From CAZOVB01 sp964583095 (GTDB lineage: Bacteria; Planctomycetota; Phycisphaerae; SM23-33), in the NCBI GenBank assembly GCA_964583095.1, contig CAZOVB010000003.1:62001-126000 (forward strand): a stretch of DNA of 64,000 nucleotides. Direction: 5' to 3'. The notes under the pieces are model-generated. The model saw nothing but the letters and a program-made list of their open reading frames with translations, was not told the DNA's origin and made no database searches. Positions 25,753-34,389 of this stretch are shown one piece after another. A program made the position numbers and the translations under genes. The stretch's first letter is position 1. Each line of letters starts with the position of its first letter.

Positions 25753-26529
25753 TCAGTCTTCCAGGGGCCTCATGGTCCCCTCGGGCTCGTTCCAGTTCTC
25801 GCGGAAGAACTTCATGGCCACCTCGGGTTTTCGTTCGTGGCCGGCCCCGGGCAGCTCTTCGCTTTCGGCCTGGAAGCCCTTGGCCTTTAGATACCGGACG
25901 GCCGCCTTGCACTGGCTCTGAATGGTGCCTGGGTCGTTGGAGCCCCAGTAGACCTTGATGGGGATCTCAGCGGCAGAGGGCGGATACCAGCCCTCCAGGT
26001 TGCCCTGGTTGAAGTTGCCGTTTCGAGAGACGGCCGCGCTGAAGATATCCGGATGGCGCAACCCGACCCAGTAGGTCGGGAATCCCCCACCGGAAAAGCC
26101 GGTGATCATCACATTGGCCCGATCGACGTTGTAGCGGTAGCTCAGCAGGGACAGGATGCTCAGAATGTACCGCTCGTTGTTGAGCATGCCAATGACCGGG
26201 CCGTTGCCCAGGAGCCCGTCGGTGCCGATCAGCTCCGGGGCTACGATGATGCACCCGTGCTTCTCGCCGAGGTACTTCCATTCGCGGATGTGATGATTGG
26301 CTACGTCGTAGGGCGGCGTGCCGTGGCAGGTGACCACCACCGGAGCCGGCCTGGATTGATCGTAACTGCTCGGAACGTACAGGTAGAAACTGCGCCCCGT
26401 GACCGGGTCCTTCTCAAATGTGTAATCGACGGGGGTATCCTGCCGCTGGGTGACGGCGCAGCCACCGGAGACCATCGCCATTGCGGCCAGCAGGACAAGA
26501 CTTCCTGGTAAGGATTTCAATCTCGACAT
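25753..26529 (-). CDS. Lipoprotein alpha/beta hydrolase (esterase/depolymerase-like)
   Basis: The 258-residue protein begins at the ATG at 26529 (GAGGTG eight bases upstream) with a lipoprotein signal (SLVLLAAMAMVSGGC). The fold is an alpha/beta hydrolase of the PHB-depolymerase/feruloyl-esterase type. Visible features are the strand VVVTCHGTPPY, the nucleophile elbow GFSGGG, an acidic residue in KVYWGSNDPGT and the late GAGHE histidine. It is likely anchored outside the membrane and would remove ester groups from glycans or other polymers. It sits upstream of the sugar operon on the same strand, with 233 bases and a separate promoter between them. Confidence 0.85.
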   Translation of the reverse strand: MSRLKSLPGSLVLLAAMAMVSGGCAVTQRQDTPVDYTFEKDPVTGRSFYLYVPSSYDQSRPAPVVVTCHGTPPYDVANHHIREWKYLGEKHGCIIVAPELIGTDGLLGNGPVIGMLNNERYILSILSLLSYRYNVDRANVMITGFSGGGFPTYWVGLRHPDIFSAAVSRNGNFNQGNLEGWYPPSAAEIPIKVYWGSNDPGTIQSQCKAAVRYLKAKGFQAESEELPGAGHERKPEVAMKFFRENWNEPEGTMRPLED

Positions 26530-26722
26530 CGAATCGCACCTCAAAGCAAGAAGCATAGCAGACCGGGGCCCGGTATCCAAGCAGAGCCCTTCCGAGAGTC
26601 GATGCGCCGGATGAGAGGCCGGACAGCTTTGTTTTATCCATCGACACCGCAGGGAGCCAAACGCAGGATTTCTTGGCTCCGAGGCCTTGGACGGCGCCTT
26701 TTGCACGGGTCCACAGGGGGCC

Positions 26723-26750
26723 TTGCAGCCCGGGGCCGGGCCTGTATAAT
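26723..26750 (+). promoter_or_regulatory. Promoter of parA, probably giving a leaderless mRNA
   Basis: TTGCAG (26723-26728) and a perfect TATAAT (26745-26750) are 16 bases apart. The -10 box ends six bases before the GTG start at 26757, and no Shine-Dalgarno sequence is present. Transcription would therefore begin at or next to the start codon. Confidence 0.7.
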
Positions 26751-26756
26751 GCTCTC

Positions 26757-27914
26757 GTGCGAAAAATAGCCGTACTCAATCAGAAAGGTGGGGTGGGAAA
26801 GACCACCACGGTTGCGAACCTCGGGGCCGCCCTGGCCCAGCGGGGAAGCAAGATCTGCCTGGTGGATCTGGACCCCCAGGCCCACCTGACGCTGCACTTC
26901 GGCATCGAACCGGGGGCGCCCGAGGGAGGCATTTACGACGTTCTGGCCGACGGGAGGGACTTCGATCAGTCCATCGTGGCGGTTCGGGAGCGCCTGACGG
27001 TATGCCCCTCGGTGATCGACCTGGCCGCTGCGGAAGTCGAACTGGTCTCGACCGTCGGTCGCGAGCAGATCCTGCGCGATGCGATTGCCGGGGCCGATCT
27101 GGATGCGGATCTGCTGATGATCGACTGTCCGCCCAGCCTGGGGCTGCTGACCCTCAACGCCCTGGCGGCAGTCGATGAAGTCTATATCCCCCTCCAGCCG
27201 CACTTTCTGGCGTTGCAGGGCCTGAGCAAGCTGCTGGAGACCGTTTCGCTGGTCCAGAAGCGCATCAATCCCGATCTGCGTGTGACCGGCGTGATCCTCT
27301 GCATGTACGAATCCACGACCCGCCTGGCCGGGGAAGTCTTCCAGGATCTGCAGGATTTCTTTGTGGCCAGCCGCGGAACCGGCCGGCCCTGGGCACAGGC
27401 CAGGATCTTCAACACCGTCATCCGCCGGAATATCAAGCTGGCCGAGAGCCCCTCCCACGGCGAGACGATCTTCGAATACGAGCCTTCTTCCAACGGGGCT
27501 GCGGACTATGCAGCCCTTGCCCAGGAGGTCCTGGAGGGCGTCGGCAGCGCAGAGCCCGCCCGCCAGGGCGAGGAGGAGCAGCAGGTCGCGCCGCCCGAGC
27601 CTTCGTCTGCTGCCGATCCGGCTCCGATCACCGGCCAGGGCCCCACCGAAGCGGCGGCTGCGATCCACAACAGCCAGTACACGCCCGAACTGCCCGCCCC
27701 CCTGAGCGCTCCCATTGCCGAGTCGGGCCCCGCCGACGACGTTGCGCCCGGGGCGTTCGAAGACGAAGGCGATCAGCCACCGGCCCGGCCGGACGAGGAT
27801 GTCTCGGAATCCGGCCACGAGGCGGACGCGCTGGAACCTTCGCAGAGCTCGGACGAGCCGGAAGCCCAAGCCTCCACCACAGCCGGACGGGACGACCGGC
27901 CCCACAGCGAGTAA
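26757..27914 (+). CDS. parA: ParA/Soj family ATPase with a long acidic C-terminal tail
   Basis: The 385-residue protein starts at a GTG (MRKIAVLNQKGGVGKTTTVA). It has the deviant Walker A KGGVGKTT, the Walker A' VDLDPQAHLT and the Walker B region LLMIDCPPSLGLLTLNAL. The ATPase domain ends near residue 265 (the usual family length). The remaining ~120 residues are rich in Pro, Ala, Glu and Asp and look disordered, an unusual extension. ParA proteins form nucleoid-bound dimers that position chromosomes or protein cargo together with ParB-like partners, but no parB or parS site is visible nearby. It could instead position another cargo. The VanZ-like gene starts six bases downstream. Confidence 0.9.
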   Translation: MRKIAVLNQKGGVGKTTTVANLGAALAQRGSKICLVDLDPQAHLTLHFGIEPGAPEGGIYDVLADGRDFDQSIVAVRERLTVCPSVIDLAAAEVELVSTVGREQILRDAIAGADLDADLLMIDCPPSLGLLTLNALAAVDEVYIPLQPHFLALQGLSKLLETVSLVQKRINPDLRVTGVILCMYESTTRLAGEVFQDLQDFFVASRGTGRPWAQARIFNTVIRRNIKLAESPSHGETIFEYEPSSNGAADYAALAQEVLEGVGSAEPARQGEEEQQVAPPEPSSAADPAPITGQGPTEAAAAIHNSQYTPELPAPLSAPIAESGPADDVAPGAFEDEGDQPPARPDEDVSESGHEADALEPSQSSDEPEAQASTTAGRDDRPHSE

Positions 27915-27920
27915 CGAACG

Positions 27921-28313
27921 GTGGGATGGTCTCTACCGGGCGGGCGGCGATTCTGGACGCACCTGGCCATTCTCTGCTGGGTCGGAGCCTTCCTGGCTAC
28001 CCACATTCCCCTGCCGACATTGCCCCGCAGGGCCCCTTCCGACAAGTCCATGCACCTTCTGGGCTATGCGATCCTGGGCAGCCTCCTGCTGATCGCAATG
28101 GCAAAGCGGTCCTGGCCCCTGGGTAAGAGGATCCTGGCTGCAGGCGTGGTTCTTCCGATCTACGGCGCGCTGGATGAGATCACCCAGCCGCTGGTCAACC
28201 GCCACGCAAGCGTGGTGGACTGGGTATTCGACGTGGCAGGCATCGCAGGGGCGATAGCGATCCACGTCGGTATCTGCCTGCTGATGGCGCGGCGGCAGGT
28301 TCAGTCGGCGTAG
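27921..28313 (+). CDS. VanZ-like family membrane protein
   Basis: The 130-residue protein has four membrane helices and the VanZ signature SDKSMHLLGYAILG followed by YGALDEITQPLVNRHASVVD. In this family a conserved acidic/glutamine/arginine set lines the membrane face. VanZ proteins give low-level teicoplanin resistance in enterococci, but most bacterial homologues have no known role. It starts at a GTG six bases after parA, so it is co-transcribed with it. It overlaps the end of the convergent trpE by 13 bases. Confidence 0.85.
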   Translation: MGWSLPGGRRFWTHLAILCWVGAFLATHIPLPTLPRRAPSDKSMHLLGYAILGSLLLIAMAKRSWPLGKRILAAGVVLPIYGALDEITQPLVNRHASVVDWVFDVAGIAGAIAIHVGICLLMARRQVQSA

Positions 28314-29809
28314 CCGGCCTCGGCGACCTCGATCGCCCTAAGCAGGGCCCGGGCCTTGTTGATCGTCTCCTCGTATTCCTTCTCCGGCTGGGAGTCGGCC
28401 ACGATGCCCGCCCCGGCCTGGACGTAGACGGTCGAGTCGCAGGCGACCATCGTGCGAAGGGCGATGCACATATCCATGTTGCCCGAGAAATCCACGTAGC
28501 CCACCGCCCCGGCGTACGGGCCCCGCTTGGTGGGCTCGAATTCGTCGATGATCTCCATGGCCCGGATTTTTGGCGCCCCGGAGACCGTCCCCACCGGCAG
28601 CGCCGCCCGCAGGGCGTCGAAGGCGGTCATGCCCTCGGCGAGTTTGCCCTGGACGTCTGAGACAATGTGCATGACGTGGCTGTAACGCTCGATGGTCATC
28701 ACGTCGGACAGTTCGATCGTGCCGGGCTTGCAGACGCGCCCGACGTCGTTTCGGGCCAGGTCCACCAGCATGATGTGCTCGGCCCGTTCCTTGGGGTCGG
28801 CCAGGAGTTCGGCTTCGAGTCGCTGGTCTTCCTGCGCGCCGGCGCCCCGGCGGCGCGTGCCGGCCAGCGGGCGGTTGGTCACCAGGCCGTCCTCGACCCG
28901 GCAGAGGATTTCCGGGCTCGAACCGATCAGCGTTGCCTCCGGCGTGTTGAGCAGGAACATGTACGGCGAGGGGTTGACCACCCGAAGGGCCCGGTAGATG
29001 TCGAAAGGCTTTGCGGGCGTATCGACAGCGAGTCTCTGGGAGGTCACGACCTGGAAGATATCGCCGGCCCGGATGTACTCGCGACATCGCTGGACCATGT
29101 CGCAGAATTTCTGGCGGGTGAAGTTGCTCCGGAAGGGCTTCTGGGGCAGGTGCTGGAGGGTGATCTCCCCCACGGGCAGGCTCTTGCCGGCGCGGAGGCG
29201 CCCGATGGTGCGTTCGATGGCCTCGATGGCCTCGGTGTAGGCCTGGCCCGGGTCGTCCTTCACGTGGGCGTTGCAGACGACCTTGATCGTCTTGGAAATG
29301 TGGTCGAAGATCACCACCGTCCGGTAGAGGCCGAAAAGCAGGTCCGGCAGCGAGCGGTCGTCCGCAGGGCCCGGGCCAAGGTCTTCGTAGTAGCGGACCA
29401 TGTCGTAGCCGGCGTACCCGACCACTCCCCCGGTGAAGCGGGGCAGATCGTCGCGCTGCACCCAGTAATACGGGGACATCATCTCGCAAAGCGTTTCGAG
29501 CGGATCGGTCGCTTCGAGCTGCTCTATCCGGCCTCCCGAGCGCTGGATGCAGACATCCCGACCACGGGCGGAAAACGTCGCCTCCGGGTCGGCTGCGACA
29601 AAACTGAACCGGGCCATCCGCTCCCCGCCCACGACGCTTTCGAGCAGGAACGCATTGCTCACGGGAGCAAAGCCCGGCGGACCGGCGAGCCTCTGATAGG
29701 CCGCCACCGGCGTCAGCGCATCGGCCAGAAGCTGTCGATAAACCGGGATCGTGTTGCCCTGGTCACAGAGCCTGCGGAATTCTTCGAAGTTGGGGTAGTA
29801 ATGTTTCAT
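28301..29809 (-). CDS. trpE: Anthranilate synthase component I
   Basis: The 502-residue protein catalyses chorismate to anthranilate, the first step of tryptophan synthesis. It shows the chorismate-binding core: GDIFQVVTSQRLAV, NPSPYMFLLNTPEATLIGSS, AGTRRRGAGAQEDQRLEAEL, RAEHIMLVDLARNDVGRVC, VSGAPKIRAMEIIDEFEP and VQAGAGIVADSQPEKEYEET. The N-terminal domain contains NAFLLESVVGGERMARFSF, which includes the feedback site (LLES). No trpG or other trp gene is beside it. Its ATG overlaps the stop of the ROK kinase gene (ATGA), so translation of the two is coupled. It ends inside the VanZ-like gene's 3' end on the other strand. Confidence 0.96.
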   Translation of the reverse strand: MKHYYPNFEEFRRLCDQGNTIPVYRQLLADALTPVAAYQRLAGPPGFAPVSNAFLLESVVGGERMARFSFVAADPEATFSARGRDVCIQRSGGRIEQLEATDPLETLCEMMSPYYWVQRDDLPRFTGGVVGYAGYDMVRYYEDLGPGPADDRSLPDLLFGLYRTVVIFDHISKTIKVVCNAHVKDDPGQAYTEAIEAIERTIGRLRAGKSLPVGEITLQHLPQKPFRSNFTRQKFCDMVQRCREYIRAGDIFQVVTSQRLAVDTPAKPFDIYRALRVVNPSPYMFLLNTPEATLIGSSPEILCRVEDGLVTNRPLAGTRRRGAGAQEDQRLEAELLADPKERAEHIMLVDLARNDVGRVCKPGTIELSDVMTIERYSHVMHIVSDVQGKLAEGMTAFDALRAALPVGTVSGAPKIRAMEIIDEFEPTKRGPYAGAVGYVDFSGNMDMCIALRTMVACDSTVYVQAGAGIVADSQPEKEYEETINKARALLRAIEVAEAGYAD

Positions 29810-30807
29810 GAAGTTCCCTCCGACATTTGCCGGGCATGGGTGGGGTCGAACTGCTGCCAGGCGACCGCCGCGGCGCCGATGAGCCCGGCATCGTTGCCCA
29901 GCGAAGCCGCGCGGAGTTTCGTGTGGATTCCCGTCTGCGTCCAGTGAAGGTGAGCGAAATGCTCCCGAAGCGGGGCCATCAGGTCTTCGCCCGCCTTGAC
30001 AAGCCCCCCGCCGATGACAATGCAACTGGGATCCAGGATGCGGCAGACATTCACGCAGCCAAGGGCCAGATAGTACGCCCCGCGGTCCCAGACCTTCGCT
30101 GCAAAGGGGTCGCCCGCCCTGCGGGCCTCGTTGATGTCCCGCCCGTCGATAGTCGACATCTGCTGGTATCGCCGGCAGAGCAGGCCGTCGGTTCCTTCGC
30201 CGGCTTCCATGCGCCCCATGGCATACCGGGCCAGGTAGGTCGCCGAGCAGTATCGTTCCAGGCAGCCTCGCTGGCCGCAGCCGCACTGCTCGCCTCCGGG
30301 CTGGACGATCAGATGCCCCAGTTCGGCGCCCATTTCATTGGAGCCGTGGAGGATTTCGCCGTGGCTGACAATTCCGCTTCCCAGTCCCGTTCCGAGGGTG
30401 AGCATCACGAGATTCTCCACGCCGATGCCGGCCCCGGCGACGAATTCACCCAGGGCGGCTGCATTGGCGTCGTTTTCCAGGCTTACGGGCATGTCGAGTA
30501 TCTCGGCCAGTCGCTGCCGAATGGGAAACTCATTCATTCCGGGCAGGTTGGGCGTGGCCAGGACGACCCCGCGTCGGACGCTCAGGGGTCCGGGCGAACC
30601 GATGCCGACACCGACAACGTCTCCGGTGCGCAGCCCTGCCTGTTCGATGGTGGCGCGGACACCTGCCGCCATCTGTTCCACGACGGCTTCGGGTCCCTGC
30701 TCGATGGGCGTGGGCAGTTGCGTCTTGCACTGGGCCTGGTGGGCGGAATCGGTCAGTCCGAATTTGATGAACGTTCCGCCGAGATCGACTCCGATACAAC
30801 ACTTCAT
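29806..30807 (-). CDS. ROK family sugar kinase (glucokinase-like)
   Basis: The 333-residue protein has the ROK layout: the phosphate-binding CCIGVDLGGTFIKFGL, the second sugar/ATP motif LENDANAAALGEF, GTGLGSGIV, the substrate histidine in ELGHLIVQPGG, and the zinc-binding CGCGQRGCLERYCS. It would phosphorylate glucose or a related hexose in the cytoplasm. Length and motifs fit bacterial glucokinases of this family. The downstream trpE overlaps it by four bases; a functional link between the two is not obvious. Confidence 0.92.
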   Translation of the reverse strand: MKCCIGVDLGGTFIKFGLTDSAHQAQCKTQLPTPIEQGPEAVVEQMAAGVRATIEQAGLRTGDVVGVGIGSPGPLSVRRGVVLATPNLPGMNEFPIRQRLAEILDMPVSLENDANAAALGEFVAGAGIGVENLVMLTLGTGLGSGIVSHGEILHGSNEMGAELGHLIVQPGGEQCGCGQRGCLERYCSATYLARYAMGRMEAGEGTDGLLCRRYQQMSTIDGRDINEARRAGDPFAAKVWDRGAYYLALGCVNVCRILDPSCIVIGGGLVKAGEDLMAPLREHFAHLHWTQTGIHTKLRAASLGNDAGLIGAAAVAWQQFDPTHARQMSEGTS

Positions 30808-30861
30808 ATTCGCATCGCTTCTGTTCTGGGCCGGAACCGGGCCGGCTGGGCCAAAACTCGC

Positions 30862-30889
30862 ATTTTACAGGCTCGGGAGGAATTGGGAA
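30862..30889 (-). promoter_or_regulatory. Likely promoter of the ROK kinase - trpE pair
   Basis: On the minus strand TTCCCA (30884-30889) and TAAAAT (30862-30867) are spaced by 16 bases, 54 bases before the ROK start. The -35 box is weak. I see no trp attenuator or T-box-like leader in the short leader. Confidence 0.4.
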
Positions 30890-30918
30890 GCCCCGCAGGG
30901 CAGAAGAATCACCCGATC

Positions 30919-31782
30919 TCAGTCCTGCTCGATGTATTTCCGGCTCATCAGGAAGCTGATGCGCTCCCGTGTCTGGGCTGGAAGAGTCTTTCGCAGCACC
31001 CGCCGGGCCTGGGCCATGTTGCTCCGCCTGGTCACGTGGCAAAGCACGATCCGCTCGTTGTTCATCCCTTCCAGGACCTCCGGAAGGTCCCGGACGTGAA
31101 TATGCTGACCCGCCCGGGCCCGGGAAATGTGATCCTCGTCGAAAAACGTGCACTCCAGCAGGAGGACCTTCGCATCGGCCACGCAGGGCAGGTGGGAGTA
31201 GTTGGCCCGGCCCGTGTCGCCGAGGTAGGCCACGTGGGGAATCTCCATCCGGTACGTGACCTCTTCACCCCGCTGCTTGCGCTGGACGATTTCGGGGCCG
31301 CTCAGCCCGGCCAGTTCGGGCTTGAGCTTCTTGCGGATCTCCACCAGGGCGTATCCCAGCGAGGCCCCGCGGTGCTTTGTCTTGAAGGATCGTGCGACCA
31401 GGCCACGACGGATCTCGTAATCTTCGTTGGGATCCATGGGGATGAAATTGTGCTCGGGCAGGTTGCCGTCGACGCGTCCCCAGGCGCGCATGAGCCCTTC
31501 CAGGGGCCCAACCAGTGTCCGGGGCACCAGGGCCTTTCCCCCGGAGATCCCCTGAAAATGCCGCTGGTGAAAGTAGTACAGGATGCCCACCGAGTGGTCC
31601 GCATGCCCGTGGGACAGCAGGACGTGGTTGACATGCAGAGCCTCCCGCGGGCAGCGTCCGATGTCGAAGACGCTGTCCAGTTCGGGCACTACGATGACCG
31701 TCTCCTCTCCGGCGACGCTGTAGCCGGCCAGCGAGAAGTTCTCGGTTTCTATGGTCGAAAGCTGAAAGGCTCTGGTTTTCAT
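30919..31782 (-). CDS. Metallo-beta-lactamase fold hydrolase, RNase Z-like
   Basis: The 287-residue protein carries the metal motif LLSHGHADHSVGILYYFHQR, a further LGDTGRANYSHL aspartate, an ECTF strand, and the late histidine in RIVLCHVTRRS. The spacing resembles RNase Z and related phosphodiesterases more than glyoxalase II. RNase Z matures tRNA 3' ends, but this protein lacks an obvious flexible arm for tRNA, so another phosphodiester or ester substrate is possible. The ATG at 31782 is preferred over a TTG at 31800; neither has a good ribosome site. It stands alone, with its stop 112 bases before the ROK gene start. Confidence 0.75.
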   Translation of the reverse strand: MKTRAFQLSTIETENFSLAGYSVAGEETVIVVPELDSVFDIGRCPREALHVNHVLLSHGHADHSVGILYYFHQRHFQGISGGKALVPRTLVGPLEGLMRAWGRVDGNLPEHNFIPMDPNEDYEIRRGLVARSFKTKHRGASLGYALVEIRKKLKPELAGLSGPEIVQRKQRGEEVTYRMEIPHVAYLGDTGRANYSHLPCVADAKVLLLECTFFDEDHISRARAGQHIHVRDLPEVLEGMNNERIVLCHVTRRSNMAQARRVLRKTLPAQTRERISFLMSRKYIEQD

Positions 31783-32037
31783 CCGTCGGGTTTCCGCCAA
31801 AAGCGGACATCCTACGCCCCGGACCCGGGCCGGTCAACCGCCCTGTCTGCGGCGCGTCCTGTCTGCGGCGCGTGGGCAACATAACATCGGCCCCGGCTCA
31901 GCCTCTTGCATCGCGGGTCGGATTCGCTAGGCTTGACAATCCGTTTGGAAAGCTCTCTGCCCCGCGATCGACCGGATTGCGACGAGACCCATTCCTGAAC
32001 GGACTGGTATAGACCTTCATTACTGCCGGAGACCCCG

Positions 32038-33453
32038 ATGAGCCACCCGAACATCCTCTTCTTGATGACCGACCAGATGCAGGCCGCCGTCTGCAGACCC
32101 GACCATCCCTGCAAGACGCCGAACCTGGATCGCCTGGCCGCGCGGGGCGTCCGCTTCGAGCGGGCCTACACACCCAACGCCATCTGCTCCCCGGCCCGTG
32201 CGAGCCTGATGACGGGCCTGCTGCCCCACAACCACGGCGTGCTGACCGTCACGCACGTAGTCGACGAAGACCAGAGCCGCCTGCGCACCGGCCATCCGCA
32301 CTGGGCCCAGAAGCTCAAACAGGCCGGCTATCGAACCGGGCACTTCGGCAAGTGGCACGTGGATCGAGAGGAAGGCCCCGACCGGTTCGGCTGGGATGAG
32401 GTCTCCGATGCCGGCTGGGGCTCCAAGAACAAGTCCGAGGCCCGTTGGTCCCATGAGGTCTTCCTGGAAGCCCCCGGCTACCGGAGGATGCGATTTGCCG
32501 GCGTGACCGATACGCCCCCCGAGCAGCGCGGCGTGGGACGCAATACCCAGGCCGGGCTGGACTTCCTCGACGGCGTCCTGGGCAAGGGCGATCCGTGGGC
32601 CTGCATGGTCAGCGTCATCGAGCCCCACGATCCGTTCATCTGCGGGCGCGAGGCCTTCGAGCAGTACGACCCGGAGAACATAGAGCTTCCCGCGAGCCTC
32701 CGCGACGAGATGGGCGCCAGGCCCAACCTCTACCGCAGAGCCCAGGGGACCTTTGCCCGGATGTCCGAGCAGGATCACAAGACGGCCGCGGCCTGCTACT
32801 ACGCTTCGGTTACGGAGATCGACGCCCAGTTCGGCCGGCTGATAGACAAAATCGAACAGGCCGGCGAACTGGAAGACACGATCATTGTCCTGACGACCGA
32901 CCACGGCGAACACCTCGGCGCCCACGGGCTCTACTGCAAGAACTTCTGCGCCAGCGAGGAGGTCTACAACATTCCGCTGATCCTGGCCGGTCCGGGTATC
33001 GCCCGCGACAGCGTAACCCGCGCCCGGGCCGGGCTGCACGACCTGTGCCCGACGCTGTGCGACCTGGCCGATGTCGAGATGATCGACAACGGCGACAGTC
33101 GATCCCTGGCCCCGCTGCTGGCCGATCCGCCCGAACACGAGGCCCACTTCACCACGGGCTTTGCCGAGTACAACGGCGGTCGCTTCGACCTGACCCAGCG
33201 GATCTACTACCGCGACGACTGGAAGTACGTCTTTAACGGCTTCGACTACGACGAGCTGTACAACCTCGCCCGGGACCCCGGCGAGATGGACAACCGCATC
33301 GACGACCCCGACTGCCAGGGGATCCGCCAAAGCCTCGCCGCGGCCATGTGGAAGATCATCCGCGACACCGGCGACAAGAGCCTGTACAACACCCAGTATC
33401 CAATTCTTCGGCTTAACGAGTTTGGCCCGCTGCTGGCCGAGGAAGCCGAATAG
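32038..33453 (+). CDS. Sulfatase (formylglycine type, S1 family)
   Basis: The 471-residue protein begins HPNILFLMTDQMQ, with the metal-binding Asp pair in TDQ, and has the active-site signature CSPARASLMTG. There the cysteine is converted to formylglycine by a maturation enzyme encoded elsewhere. Further metal residues lie in VLTTDHGEHLGAHG, and GKWHVD is also typical. No signal peptide is visible at the chosen ATG (GGAG seven bases upstream), so it may act in the cytoplasm or be exported another way. Many planctomycetes carry large sets of these enzymes for sulfated algal and animal glycans; the substrate here is unknown. A second sulfatase lies at 61567. Confidence 0.92.
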   Translation: MSHPNILFLMTDQMQAAVCRPDHPCKTPNLDRLAARGVRFERAYTPNAICSPARASLMTGLLPHNHGVLTVTHVVDEDQSRLRTGHPHWAQKLKQAGYRTGHFGKWHVDREEGPDRFGWDEVSDAGWGSKNKSEARWSHEVFLEAPGYRRMRFAGVTDTPPEQRGVGRNTQAGLDFLDGVLGKGDPWACMVSVIEPHDPFICGREAFEQYDPENIELPASLRDEMGARPNLYRRAQGTFARMSEQDHKTAAACYYASVTEIDAQFGRLIDKIEQAGELEDTIIVLTTDHGEHLGAHGLYCKNFCASEEVYNIPLILAGPGIARDSVTRARAGLHDLCPTLCDLADVEMIDNGDSRSLAPLLADPPEHEAHFTTGFAEYNGGRFDLTQRIYYRDDWKYVFNGFDYDELYNLARDPGEMDNRIDDPDCQGIRQSLAAAMWKIIRDTGDKSLYNTQYPILRLNEFGPLLAEEAE

Positions 33454-33505
33454 CCGCCCTCCTGGCCCGCGGGAGGTTTTTCCCCGCAGGGACCCGGGGA
33501 GCATT

Positions 33506-33514
33506 TGCTATACT
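33506..33514 (+). promoter_or_regulatory. Extended -10 promoter of the cysteine-cluster pair, probably leaderless
   Basis: TGC-TATACT (33506-33514) is an extended -10 element without a clear -35 box. It ends six bases before the ATG at 33521. There is no Shine-Dalgarno sequence just before the start codon, so transcription probably starts at the ATG itself. Confidence 0.5.
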
Positions 33515-33520
33515 GCCCCG

Positions 33521-33967
33521 ATGCAATCGCTCAACGCAAACGTTCCATGGTATATCAGCGGACTGGCCTTTGAATGCACGGGCTGTGGCAACTGCTGCGC
33601 CGGGCCGGAAGAAGGCTACGTCTGGATCACCAGCCAGGAGATGGAGAAGGTCGCCAGGCTGCTCAAGATGCCCGTCCAGGCCTTCCGGGCCAAGTACGTC
33701 CGCCAGGTCGGGCGGCGCTACAGTCTGATCGAAGTCGGCGGCAGTAATGACTGCATCTTCCTGACCCCTCCCGACGCCGAGGGCAACCGCGGCTGCCGGA
33801 TCTACTCGGCAAGGCCCAAGCAGTGTCGGACGTGGCCCTTCTGGGCGAGCAATCTTCACAGCCCGGAGGCCTGGTCGATGGCCCAGCTTCGTTGCCCGGG
33901 GATCAACCGGGGTCCGCTGCACGGTCGAGAGAAGATCGACGCCGATGCCTACGCCACCCAGAAATGA
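33521..33967 (+). CDS. YkgJ family cysteine-cluster protein (putative metal-binding)
   Basis: The 148-residue protein has the family opening FECTGCGNCCAG, which supplies four closely spaced cysteines. Further cysteines follow in DCIFLTP, GCRIYSARPKQCRTWPFW and RCPGIN. These sets are thought to bind zinc or an iron-sulfur cluster, and no enzymatic activity is established for the family. It overlaps the next gene, a second cysteine-cluster protein, by 23 bases, so the two are coupled and may work together. Confidence 0.88.
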   Translation: MQSLNANVPWYISGLAFECTGCGNCCAGPEEGYVWITSQEMEKVARLLKMPVQAFRAKYVRQVGRRYSLIEVGGSNDCIFLTPPDAEGNRGCRIYSARPKQCRTWPFWASNLHSPEAWSMAQLRCPGINRGPLHGREKIDADAYATQK

Positions 33968-34382
33968 CCGGGCGATTCGGGATCTGCTGGAGTTGTATCG
34001 GCAGGTCGATACCGAGGTAGCGCGCCTCGGACCCATCTGCCTGGGCGGAGGCGCCTGTTGCCGTTTCGACCGCATGGGCCATCGTCTCTATATTTCCTCT
34101 TTGGAACGCCTGGGCCTGCTTGCCTGCCCGGAAGAAGGCGATCCGGCCCGGGCGTCGCGGATGCGCTGCCCCTACCAGCGGGGGCCTCGCTGCCTGGCCA
34201 GGACGTATCGACCGCTGGGATGCAGGACCTACTTCTGCCGGAGCCCGGCCGAAAAGCTCGAAGCCCTCTACGAGCGGTACCATTGCCAACTGCGTCAGCT
34301 CCACCGGCTTCATGGAATCGCGTACAGCTACGGCTCGCTGACGGATCTGCTGGGCAAAGAGGAAACTCCAAGAGCGGTCTAA
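33945..34382 (+). CDS. Second cysteine-cluster (YkgJ-like) protein
   Basis: The 145-residue protein shows a related cysteine pattern: PICLGGGACCRF, MRCPYQR, PRCLARTYRPLGCRTYFC. The RTYRPLGCRTYFC segment resembles the RPxxCRxxP core of YkgJ proteins. The C-terminal ~45 residues are helical (LEALYERYHCQLRQLHRL). It starts inside the preceding gene. The metal and function are unknown. The pairing of two divergent members suggests they act as a unit, which is inference. Confidence 0.8.
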   Translation: MPTPPRNDRAIRDLLELYRQVDTEVARLGPICLGGGACCRFDRMGHRLYISSLERLGLLACPEEGDPARASRMRCPYQRGPRCLARTYRPLGCRTYFCRSPAEKLEALYERYHCQLRQLHRLHGIAYSYGSLTDLLGKEETPRAV

Positions 34383-34389
34383 AATTGCG

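Noticed and set aside
31933..31938. A perfect TTGACA upstream of the sulfatase at 32038.
   Set aside because: No acceptable -10 box lies 15-19 bases downstream, so a promoter cannot be supported.
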